DNA of 64,000 bases from Thuidium tamariscinum (taxonomy: Eukaryota > Streptophyta > Bryopsida > Hypnales > Thuidiaceae). Every line of letters begins with the position of its first letter. Within the stretch, counting starts at the first letter, position 1. The DNA is taken from positions 23,583,386 to 23,647,385 of the forward strand of contig OX344752.2 in NCBI GenBank assembly GCA_947034885.2, written 5' to 3'. Under the pieces are notes generated by a model that worked only from the letters and a program-made list of their open reading frames with translations, had not been told where the DNA came from and did not search any database. Below, piece by piece: positions 1 through 9,656 of this stretch. The translations under genes were made by a program, and so were the position numbers.

Positions 1-282
1 TTTTTAATGTGATTTTTTCTCTAGGAACTAATGTATTTGAGGCTCATTTCCAATAGTCCTTAACACTACGGAATGTCAAAATTACAAGGGGTACCCGTGC
101 ACTAAATCTTGCGTAGAAAAATTACTATCATTCATTTTCCAGATCAGATTATTGATGCTAAAACTAGACTTCAAAAAGAATCTTCCAAAAATATAAACTA
201 CTAAAAATAGAAATCTAATAAGGTTTTATTTAACTTCAAAGTTTCTTCAATACCACTTTTGGGTGCCTTGGGCATTTAGGGG
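1..282 (+). mobile_element. TTAA-flanked element, subfamily A, copy 3 (3' part)
   Basis: This is the right-hand part of an element cut by the window edge. It aligns along its length with 1872-2152 and 18980-19264: the same 'gaggctcattt' and 'actagacttc' blocks occur in order. It ends in the shared terminus ...catttagggg followed by TTAA (283-286). There is no coding potential. Confidence 0.8.
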
Positions 283-332
283 TTAAGGTATAGGTAGCAG
301 TGCAAGTGTGTAACTTGAGAAGTTAGTAGTAG

Positions 333-632
333 TAAGGTAGGGGGCTGTAATTGTGACCTTGTCTCTAAAAGCGATCTCGTAGATTTTGCCTCTAACATGT
401 ACTAGAAGTGTACATCTCACGAGGGGGTCGCTTTTAGAAACCATTGTGTTTTCAACTTCAAAAATTCATAACTAATTCCATGAAGGTCCAAAAAATATGA
501 AATGACTTGGGTTAGATGCCAATTCCATTTTTCTTACCACAAAAATTTACTAAAAATTGTTTTAAGGAGTTTAGCTTCCCCAAAATGCAAATCAGCTGGT
601 AAAGAGTCGCTTTTACAGCTCCCTATCTTAGA
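333..632 (+). mobile_element. Family L inverted-repeat element, copy 1
   Basis: Ends are taaggtaggggg on the left and ccctatctta on the right, an imperfect terminal inverted repeat. The interior shares with copies at 39.5, 50.0 and 58.7 kb a block reading gaaatgacttgggttagatg and a 'cataactaattcca' block. Short 'gtacat' palindromic motifs lie near the left end. Non-coding; class unknown. Confidence 0.65.
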
Positions 633-692
633 GTGGAAAAATTTCCCGCTGTGATTCTTGTGAGTAGAGTTTGCTCAGTGCCCAGGTTGGCC

Positions 693-811
693 ATTTCTAA
701 TTGACTCTTTTTTTTCTTTTTTTCTTTTTGGAAACAAATGGACAATTTCCATTGATAGAGGAAACAGTACATCGAACCAAGGGAGAAGCAAGTTTTTATT
801 TCTAATTGACT
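693..811 (-). mobile_element. Short A-tailed retroposon fragment with 14-bp target duplication
   Basis: The 14-bp sequence atttctaattgact occurs at 693-706 and again at 798-811. The 91 bp between them begins with a T/C-rich run, which is an A-rich tail when read on the minus strand. It contains the core ggacaatttccattgat, also found in the insert at 50409-50496 and, in the other orientation, near 59152. A direct repeat of variable length plus an A-rich 3' end is the hallmark of LINE-machinery retroposition. The body is too short to tell a SINE from a 5'-truncated LINE. Confidence 0.7.
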
Positions 812-1082
812 TTGAGCACCCTGCGCCAGCATACTGATTGGAGAGGGCTTTAGAACAGATCATCGGCGCCCGGAGCCTCACTGGCGAGATCCAGGGGGAA
901 GGAATCTTCGTAGAGCTTCATCCAGCACTCACTTCTGGGGAAGAAGAGTAAGTTAAGCTTATTGAGGATCCTGAACTTGTGTAACAAGCCCAAATCTGGA
1001 GTCGCTGCAATTAGTACACCGACCTTATTTCCTACTCCGGAGTAATATTTTGAAATGGAATAAAATATTTTGTAGTTCATAC

Positions 1083-1500
1083 AGTGGAAACACCCAAAAC
1101 CGTGCAAATAAGGAATTCAGCATAGTTGGAGGCAGTGTTTTCTAAAAATGATATTTTTCTAGTATTAGCAAGTGAAAATCATGAATATTCAAAAAAAAAA
1201 AAAATTCCGATATAGTACGTAATTTCTACAAATTTTCAAAGTGTTGGCTCCCTAGACCTGTGAAACCGTCCAGTAGGTGCCCCAAAAACTGACCCCTGTG
1301 AAAATCAGCACTCAGCCAACCAGATTCTCCTATGTGTCCTTCAACTGTGTCAGCTAATTATAATTACACATGTGGCGAACACATTAAAGAAAGTCTATTG
1401 ACACAATAGGGTGAATCTATGGTCCATTCCAAGGAATAGGTGTGGGAATGGGTGTTTTGCCCTTATGATATTAGTTTACAAAGGCACACTATTTTGAAGT
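1083..1500 (+). mobile_element. Family N element, copy 1
   Basis: Begins gtggaaacacccaaaacc and continues with an 'agcatagttggaggca' block and a 'gtattagcaagtgaaaatcatga' type block, both shared in order with 50769-51155 and, inverted, with 57727-58110 and 58215-58592. The right end (gggtgttttgccc) is an imperfect inverse of the left. Non-coding; transposon class unknown. Confidence 0.6.
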
Positions 1501-1512
1501 AGTACATGTTAA

Positions 1513-2152
1513 CCCGTAAATGCCCAAGGCCTGTCTTGAGCTATTTGGAATTTGTTCTAAGTTGAACAAAATGCCAACATTTTGATAAGTTGTATCAATT
1601 TTTCTTGAACTGTAACCGTACAAATTCAAACTAGACATGTTAGAGCTTGTGTAGGAAAAGAAAACACAACAATATACTTATGGAATGAAAGATTATAATG
1701 TTTGACCATGAAGGTGTTAAAATTGCAAAAGTGATGTGAAGTCTTTCTATCCTCTTTTCCCAAGTCAAATCTAAAAAGTTGGTGAAAAAAAAAAAGTTAA
1801 CAGGGCCTAACATACATAACTCCAATCAATTTATGGCTTCTCAAAATCTACTCCACAATTTTTGTAAATGAATTTTGAATGTGTTTTTTCTCCAAAATCA
1901 AGTGTGTTTGAGGCTCATTTTCAAGAGCTCTCAACACTACGGAAAGTCAAGATTGCAATGGGTACCCTTGCACAAAATCTTGAATAGAAAATCACTATCA
2001 TTCACTTTCTAGATTGGATTTTTGACACCAAAACTAGACTTCTAAAAGGATTTTCCTAAAAAATAAACTACTAAAAAAAGCAACTTGATTACATTTCATT
2101 TAACTTCAAAGTTTTGCAAACACTTGATTGTAGTGCCGTAGGCAATTAGGGG
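1513..2152 (+). mobile_element. TTAA-flanked element, subfamily A, copy 1 (640 bp)
   Basis: Flanked by TTAA at 1509-1512 and 2153-2156. The left terminus is cccgtaaatgcccaaggcc; the right terminus is taggcaattagggg, an imperfect inverse. It aligns end to end with 18387-19264 except for the CACTA foldback inserted there; the matching uninterrupted site here is near 1617-1630. No open frame. Confidence 0.85.
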
Positions 2153-2242
2153 TTAATATATTACTCTGTACTACATTGTGTCAATTTTTTTAGAAATAAA
2201 GTTTTGTGTTGATAGTAATTCAATTTCTAGGTGTTATTAATT

Positions 2243-2555
2243 TATGGCAAATTTCATTATAATGGCAGTATTCCATTAGTTTGACACTTTTGATTGTTCA
2301 AACCGCACAGTCTAAAATCTAAAATTGTCATAGATTTTTGAAATCTATATGAGTTGTAGATGTCTGGAATCTACACCTGTCCAAGGTGTTTCAGACTATG
2401 TAGTTTTGAAATCTAAACATGTCATAGATTTTGAAAATCTACATGTGTCTTAGATGTTTGAAATCTATACCCTTCCTAGATATTAGTTTTTAGTTCAAAC
2501 CGTGCAGTCTGAAAAATGGCATAAGGAATACCGCCATTTTAACAAAGTTTACTAT
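2243..2555. mobile_element. Family O foldback element, copy 1
   Basis: Left end atggcaaatttcattataat and right end taccgccattttaacaaagtt are inverse copies. Between them, short blocks such as 'aaatctacatg' and 'tagatttgaaatctat' repeat in alternating orientation. The same architecture is seen at 6725-7045 and 52433-52755. Probably a foldback miniature element; class unknown. Confidence 0.65.
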
Positions 2556-2559
2556 ATTT

Positions 2560-4920
2560 TCTACCCTTACTAAACACTATTTGGATATTAAATAGTTTAC
2601 TTTGGGATGTTTTATCTTTGACACTCTAAATATCAAAAGATTTTAGACGAATTTTAGTTTTAGTTTCCTATCTACACAAAATACATCCTAAATAGTAATT
2701 CCAAAGTTTAATATGCTTTGTTTATATTTTTCAACAAATTTGTTTTGAGAAGTTACACTTAAAGGCCATACTTGGTGGTATGAGGTGGCCAACTAATCTA
2801 ACCAACTAATCCTAAGAAATAAATTCCCATGTACAAAAATTGATCAAACTTTGCAAAAAAGATACAAGATTTTAAATGATTCTACATGGAAGTGTGCAAT
2901 ATTCACAAGAAGAGAATTAAAATTATAAGCCAACAAAATTATAAATAAAATTCTATAAAAAGTAGAAGATGCAACATTGTAACAAGTAGAAAAGTAATAT
3001 TTAACAGTAGACAAAAACTTTTTGATGAATTTTAGTTTTATAGAAACACAAAACTAATCTTAAAATATAGTTTTTTCCTAATCACATAGAAGCATAAATA
3101 GCATAGAAGTTAGCCAAAATAATTCCCATTCTAAAGAACTTGGAAGTTGTTTTCCAACTCCAACTTTGTATACAAGTCTACTATTCTAAGCTTACCGTAA
3201 GCCTTTGACCTTAATAGTAGTTATTAATTCCATGGGTACCTGTTGACATACCTATACTATAACAAAAATATGGTAAGAAAAACACACATTTTAAATTAAG
3301 TGCAATTCTTTATGCCATGGTTCTATGCAAACCAACTACAGATGCAATCGCCTTTTTTAGCAAATTTCCACTGCAATTTTGGAATTTTTAAGCGTATAAT
3401 GTACTATAGTAAAGATATTGAAAATATATGTCCAACTAGTATATTACACATCCAAAATTCAAAAAAATTGCAATGAAAAATTGCAAAAGAAATTGATTGT
3501 CCACTACACATGCAAGCCATGCACAAAACCATGGCAAAAAGAATTATAGGGTGATAGAAAGAAACACTTGTCCTTTTTTTTGTCCCCTCGACCTTTACTA
3601 GGTAGTTTTTTGCTCATAAATTTTTCATCTTTCATTTTTTTGGCTTGAAATTTGGAATGAAGGTGCACACAAAAGTTTTACATGTTGTGTAATTTTTTCA
3701 ATTTAAAAAAATCATTTTATTATTTTTAAATTGCCCCTGATTGCGGTCTACCTTAGCCATTTGGGGGGGGGGTGTTTAGTCCTATTTTTGACCCCAAAAA
3801 ACAAATTTTGAGTTGAAAATTGGCATGAATGGACCTCCAATATGGTTACACAATCCCTATAAATATTTTTTGAAAATATTAAACTGCCCAACTTCCACAT
3901 GTGCTCAAAGAGTACTACCAAGGTACACTTGTACAAAATGAATTTATTTTATTTTTTTACTATTTTTAAAAAATCAAAGAAAAAAATGTCTATTTTCGTT
4001 GTATTTTCCATTGTCCTTTTTTTGTGCATAACTTTTAGAGGTAAATTTTTGTTGGTCTGAATTTTAAGAGACATAATATTCTCATTGCTCTCCAAATTAT
4101 CCATATTTTATTTTATTTAAAAAAAATAATTCCAAAAGTCATAGGACTCAGGTGATTGCAAGAAATGCCGGTCCTATTTCCCGTCACAATTGGAGTTTCG
4201 TTGTTCTTTTCTGCTATAACTTCTGAATAAAAATATTCGAGAATATGAAATAATTATTGGACCTCTCTAACTTGATGGTTTTTACATCCCTTATTTTTCA
4301 GAAATTAAAAAAAATCATTTTATATTTAAAATTAATTTTTGTTAATGTGTCACAAACTGAGGTTTAGGGGTTTTTACTACATTAGGAGTACCCAAATTTA
4401 ATGATCTAAAGTTGAAATTGTCATGGTTCACTTGCATAGTAGGAAAGTATATTCCTACCAAAGAAAATCTAAAAATATATTATTTTATGTCCTCCACATG
4501 CATGCAAATAACACTCCAATTGCACGCAATTCCTGACCATTGACAATAGTGCTAAGATTATTTTTTTGGTGAAATCTCATCACCATCAATTCTTCTCAAA
4601 TGGCCAATTTTTAGATTTGAGACAAAGAGATTTTCCTATTTTTTACAAATTAAAATGTAATTATGCCCATTTTCATGAGATTTCCCACATTTCTAGTTCT
4701 CCTACTTAGAGAATTTTCCTAAGCTTTTACTCCATAAGGTACCTTCTTCTTTAAGGTGTGCACATTGTACATATTTTTTATATTTTTAAAAAATTGTTTT
4801 TCTAATTAAATAGTACTCCTAAAGAAAAAGGGGGTGTATTGTGAAACGCTATGGAAAATGGACAGCGTTTCTTGCAATGACCCACTCACGTAAATAGGCC
4901 ATTTTGAAACAAAACCAGCA
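2560..4920. other. AT-rich non-coding stretch, no gene seen
   Basis: Very AT-rich with many homopolymer runs of A or T and no long open frame. Within it, 4153-4885 is weakly bounded by 'attgcaagaaatgc' and an inverse 'gcgtttcttgcaatg', possibly an old inverted-repeat element, but no second copy was found here to support that. Confidence 0.5.
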
Positions 4921-5203
4921 TTAAGAGAAATTTGACTCTAGGAGCCTGCGAGTTCCCACAGCCTGAAATCGCGTAATCTGCCGCAAGAACATAGTTTTGT
5001 AGGAATTCTACGTGGTCGAGACCATGCCAAGTCATTAATTTTATTTTTTTTGAAAAAAAATGGACTTTTATTCATATTTCAGGACCCGAAAAAAAACAAA
5101 TTTTTTTTTGAGAAATGCTGGCCTGACAGCGGCCAGCCGTTTCCAGACCAATTTCGGGAACAGTTCCCAAATGGCCCTTTAGAGCCCTCAAATCCTTCCT
5201 AAT
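4920..5203 (+). mobile_element. Family K inverted-repeat element, copy 1
   Basis: Shares with copies at 38.5, 53.2 and 59.5 kb an ordered set of blocks: 'gcgagttcccac', 'tctacgtggtcgag', 'atgccaagtcatt', 'atttcaggac', 'agcggccagcc', 'tttcgggaaca' and the right end ccctcaaatccttcctaatg. The left end (aatttgactct) is degraded. Non-coding. Confidence 0.7.
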
Positions 5204-5380
5204 GTAAGTGTTTCTTGCAACAACCCTATATCTAATTTTGAGTGCAATTTTTTTAAACATATTTTGTTATAGTGCTAGTAGACAATTTCTAATACCAATA
5301 ATTGCTCAGATATTCTTTGTACCCCTTGTCAAAATATCCACCCTTCATTTAATAGTTTAAAAAAAAATTGGCCTTCTTAA

Positions 5381-5741
5381 CCCTTAAACAACGTGCACGC
5401 CAGTTTCTGGTTGATGAATGATTTCCAAACAGTTTGCCGCATGAGGAAAACAAAGTTTTTCATCAAATTTTTTTCGGTAGCAAAGTTACGATTGTGTGCC
5501 ATCATGCAGTGCATTGAAAATCCTCAATCAATGAATTCATATATTTACAGGAGTCCAAATTCTCAGAAGAGGGTGTTGGATTTACAATGCCCCTCTTGTA
5601 AATTGCCTGCTGGACTACATCCTTTGTTGACTTGTGTTCCATTTCACATCTGCGATTGGTCTAGCTTTAGCGGTCAACGCAGAAATCGATACTGTTCAGC
5701 GGGCTGTTGCCCCCCATGGTGACTTGCCCGTCGTTTAGGGG
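5381..5741 (+). mobile_element. TTAA-flanked element, subfamily F (361 bp)
   Basis: Flanked by TTAA at 5377-5380 and 5742-5745. Termini are cccttaaacaacgtgcacg and the inverse cttgcccgtcgtttagggg. The open frame across it (109 codons from 5393) spans the element and resembles no known protein, so I do not call it a gene. The interior is unlike the other subfamilies; only the ends and target agree. Confidence 0.75.
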
Positions 5742-5974
5742 TTAATAAAAGATTGAAATTCTCTTTGCCTTTATGGTCAATTTTGTTAAAATGGTGGTAT
5801 TCCATGTGCCATTTTGAGTTTTTGACATATTCCATGTGCCATTTTTGACATGGGGTCCTAGGAATGGAGGAAGAAGCCGTGCTTTGTAGTCATCTATTGT
5901 GTATTAGGCTGAATTCCAATTATGTAATAACTACATTCTACACCTTTCGCTCACAAACATACATGCTAGAATTG

Positions 5975-6338
5975 CCATCATAAGAGGATTTTCAACTGCT
6001 GTACAAGACTGCGAGTTCCCAAACGCTGGGAATGCATTGGGAACACTGGGAATGCAATGCTGATGTGGTCGAGCGACTGCCACGTCAGAAAATACTAATT
6101 AATTAATTATTTTAATTATTTTTAAAATATTTTTAAAAAAAATTCTTGAAATTTTTTTTAAAAATCATTTTCTTTTTTCTTAAAACATTCTGAAATTTTT
6201 TGAAATTTCTTTTTGAAACTTTTTTTTTTCAAAATTCGAAAATTCAGACCAGCAAGGGGCTGGACTGCAGCAGTGGGAACAATTTCTGGGAACACCCCTG
6301 AAACAGTCTTGTTGGGGGCCAGAAATCCTCTTATGCTT
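5975..6338 (+). mobile_element. Family K element, copy 2 (diverged)
   Basis: Contains 'gactgcgagttccc', 'gatgtggtcgag', 'gccacgtcag' and 'aacagtcttgt' in the order of other K copies. The ends are cataagaggattttcaa and ccagaaatcctcttatg, inverse to each other. The middle (6090-6240) is replaced by a long A/T-rich run. Confidence 0.55.
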
Positions 6339-6388
6339 CCATGGATCTCCTTCAAGTAGACTACGTTTGTCCCATTTTAATGAAATGA

Positions 6389-6514
6389 CACTACAAGAAA
6401 ATAAAAGTATAAATGACGTGTCCACAATGATTGCAAAATGACTATTTTGCAATCGTTGTTGTTAGTGAAGTCATTGTAGACAAATCATTTATACCCCCAT
6501 TTTCTTGTAATGTG
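6389..6514. mobile_element. CACTA-type foldback miniature element (126 bp)
   Basis: Starts cactacaagaaaataaaag and ends with the inverse ttttcttgtaatgtg. The arms form one hairpin around 6450. Flanking triplets (tga / ata) do not match exactly, so the target duplication is eroded or absent. It interrupts family O-like sequence (6365-6585). Confidence 0.75.
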
Positions 6515-6724
6515 ATATGCTAGTTTAATGGAATGTTTGTGCCATTCTATTGGAATACCGTCATATTAACAAAATTGACCATCTTTATTTTGCTTAGGCC
6601 TTCAAATTTTTCTTCCTTAATTTATACAAGAGTGCCTTGTGTTGTTGCCATTGCCATTTGCCAAAATCAAAGTAAAAGTCATTTTCTAAATTTTTTATTC
6701 ATAATTTTTTTAAAATTCAATTAC

Positions 6725-7045
6725 TTTCATGGCCAATTTCGTTAAAATGGCGGTATTCCTTATGCCATTTTTCAGACAACACGGTTTGAACTAAAAAGTG
6801 ACATCTAGGAATGGTATAGATTTCAAACATCTAGAACGCATGTAGATTTTCAAAATCTATAGCACATTTAGATTTCAGACCGCGTAGTCTGAAATATCTT
6901 AGATAGATGTAGATTTCAGACATCTACAACACATGTAGATTTAAAAAATCTATGATAATTTTAGATTTCAAATCGCATGGTTTGAACTATCAGAAGTGTC
7001 AAACTAATGGAATACCACCATTTTAATGAAATTTGCCATTTTCTC
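6725..7045. mobile_element. Family O foldback element, copy 2
   Basis: Ends ttcgttaaaatggcggtatt and the inverse aataccaccattttaatgaa. The interior carries the 'aaatctacatg' and 'tagatttcagac' repeats of alternating orientation seen in copies 1 and 3. Non-coding. Confidence 0.65.
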
Positions 7046-7060
7046 ATTGTGTGTCAAAAT

Positions 7061-7480
7061 GCCATGAAACAAAGCCTATGCACTCCTCCTCACAAAGAAC
7101 TTTCCGATGGTACTAATAATGTTTATGATCAAGGGACAGATAGTGCAAGAGATCTCAACATAACAAACAAAGATAACAAAACAAAACAAATATGCTATTT
7201 CAAGGTATAACTAATGTGCCCTATTCCATTGCCACAATCAAAAGTACCTTGTGCCTTTTCCACTACCAAAATATAAGTAAAACTGTAAAATTAATTTTTT
7301 AATTTTCTAATTCAATGACTACTTTGAAATTTGGTATTTCTTTTACTATGGGTTCAAATGTTACAAAACAAAGCCGATGCACCTTTCTTCACCAAGGGCT
7401 TTTTAATGATACCAAGAACGTGACAAAGGATGTATGGTCCGAGGGATCTCAGCGTAACAAACAAACAACCTCTCTTAAAG
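7061..7480 (+). repeat. Family R repeat, two units in tandem
   Basis: Two diverged units (about 7061-7200 and 7340-7480) share 'aaacaaagcctatgcac', 'cacaaagaactttcc', 'atggtac' and 'gatctcaacataacaaaca'. A third, inverted unit lies at 19279-19460. Unit 1 ends in an A/C-rich (aaaac)n-like tract, which in the third copy has expanded to a pure pentamer array. Short open frames here are not convincing genes. Confidence 0.5.
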
Positions 7481-7599
7481 CTATGGAGGATGGATATAAG
7501 GTAGAAGCACCCAAATTGAACACTAGTTGTTCACGGACATCTAAAAAAGAACCTAAATTCAAGTGCAAGTGGATTCAAAGAAGACATGTGGGGTCCTAA

Positions 7600-8440
7600 A
7601 GTGGACAAGTGTGGTTCCAAGAAGTTGTCATTCTTCTAAGAAATGGCCAACCACCTGCATGGGATTCAAAATTAGAGTATGTCACCTTTGGGTATTTCTG
7701 TGCCCTTTCTAATGTTAGTCTAGTTCTCACAGTAAGTGCATCTACACAATTATTTTCAAAAATTCATATTATATTCATACAAGCTCAGAAAAATATGAAA
7801 CTAATTTTTTTTGGTTTCATAAACCATTTCTTGATAAATGCACACAGTCTTTCTACCTATTGGATCTCTTGATCCAGGGTAAGTGTCCATTTTAGGTGCT
7901 TCTACCTTGGACAAAGCCATTTGGGGAGGGAAAGGGTTGCAACCTTCAAAACCAGGGATCGGTGACATTCATAGCCAGAAATAGAAGGTTAAGCAGTTAT
8001 TGCCGGGCAGGGAGAATTGACCCCCTCGCCTCGGGGGCAGAGAGAACTAACCCCCTTACTGCCCTAGTCAATAGTAGGTTGACTAAATTGCTCCCTATTT
8101 TGTGTCATATATTTTGGATTTTTTTCATCCCTCCTCTCTAATTGAAAGCCTCTGATTCCATATATAAATTCAGAATTTGCAAAAAATAAAAAATTCCAGG
8201 GTTTGCCCCGGCGGGGCAATAAGGGGGTCATTTCACCTTGGCCCTTGCTCGGCCACTTGGATAAAACACTGTAATTTTTTATTTTTCACATTAATTTTTT
8301 TTGTGAAATTTTGAATTCATATTTGCGATCAAAGACCGCAAATTAGCTAGGGGTGAAGAAAGTCGGGGTGATCACGGCCCAAACTAGGGGGCTTTTTGTT
8401 TTGATTGCACCTCTCGTAAAACATGGTAAGGCCGAGCGAG
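7600..8440. other. Intergenic, mixed composition; no gene supported
   Basis: Holds short open frames without recognisable products. Segment 8285-8400 ('gaattcatatttgcgatc', 'agaccgcaaatta', 'aactaggggg') resembles the interior of the Mutator-like family J elements at 38.9 and 45.9 kb and may be an old relative; its ends are not clear. Confidence 0.4.
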
Positions 8441-9656
8441 GGGGCCAATCCACCCAGATCTTACTGCCTCACAAGCATGCAGCGTTCGGTTCCCGCAGAA
8501 ATGTGCGTGAAACGTGAAAGGAAATCGCCGGGAATGCTGCATCAGGACGATGAACAGCCCCGCCAGTGAGCGGGAATCTGGAGAATACTACGGAGTACTA
8601 ATGGGGATTACCTCTTTCCGCTGCTTTCACGTCTTGCCGGCAGCTCACTAATTATCTCTCCGCAAAAACTTTCCTTGTGATAGTCACAGTTGTGAAACGA
8701 TCCGTCCGTGGGTGGCCTCCCCCTCGCGGTGGGGATTCGTCTACTATTCGCAGGGATGGTGAGAGTACTGCTTGTGATTGCACGGTGCAAGGAAAATGTC
8801 ACAGAACTTGCCCAGTCGTAACTCGTTAGAGTTTCACTACTACTACTGGTTTGATCGTCTTCTAGACTTTGGGGGATGGAGTTCGTGGAGTCGAGATTCA
8901 AGCGAGATGGAGGTCTCGAAGGTTGACATTGTGGTTGATGTTACTGGTAGTGCGTGACACTAAGTTCCCTTGTACAATCGAGCGAAAGATTGAGAAAGAT
9001 GAGATAGTGTTCTTTGCGCGCCGCGATTTTGTAAGGGTCGAGCTCGGTTTTCAGCTTCGTGCACTTCTCTGGCTCTTCTTCATTTACGCGTGGATGATTT
9101 TGATGTGCAACTCCGAATCTGGTGCTCCTTGAGCTCTTCTGCCCTTGCACACAGAGCAAGTCTACGAAGGAGCAGTTCTCCGCGTCCTCCACTTAGAATT
9201 TTTCAATCAGTTCCAGCCCGACGCGACGCTCGCAGTGCCCATCTGCTCCTGTTGTGACCATTTTACTCAAAGGCTTTTGGCAGCTCAGGTATTTGAAGTA
9301 GATAACAAGCCTCAAGGATCTCTGAGTAGTTTCGACGACAGTCACTGAGCTTGTGTACAATCATGTTGGTCGTGCGCCAAAGTTATAACAAGTTTGAAGA
9401 GAATGAGATCTTATAACTAGAATCGATGCAGATCTGAGGTTCCAAACGAGCGTCTGGAGTGGGCCAATTCCTTGATGTTTTGCGATTTTTAACTAGTTGG
9501 TCGATTTGTCGACCTGTCTGTCTGCAGAGACGAGTGAACCTCAAACGCGGTCATGACCGTGAAGCTTATTAGAGATTGGAGCTATGGATGCATGCGCAGT
9601 TGCCTGCTAGGTACGCGGTGCGCGTCCTCATCTTCACATCGTTGGATTGATCGACA
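8440..9656 (+). promoter_or_regulatory. GC-richer leader and promoter region of the fucosyltransferase-like gene
   Basis: Base composition rises abruptly near 8440 and stays higher up to the start codon at 9657. No repeat family recognised in this window occurs here. Open frames on both strands are short, overlapping and without motifs. I infer promoter plus 5' untranslated sequence, possibly with a leader intron, but no specific transcription start can be assigned. A small unrecognised gene cannot be excluded. Confidence 0.4.

Noticed and set aside
5393..5722. 109-codon open frame as a gene
   Set aside because: It lies inside a TTAA-flanked element, has no homology I recognise, and the same kind of chance frames appear in other elements.
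8608..9348. Short open frames on both strands upstream of the fucosyltransferase-like gene
   Set aside because: They overlap one another on opposite strands, lack motifs and are explained by the lower AT content of the leader region.
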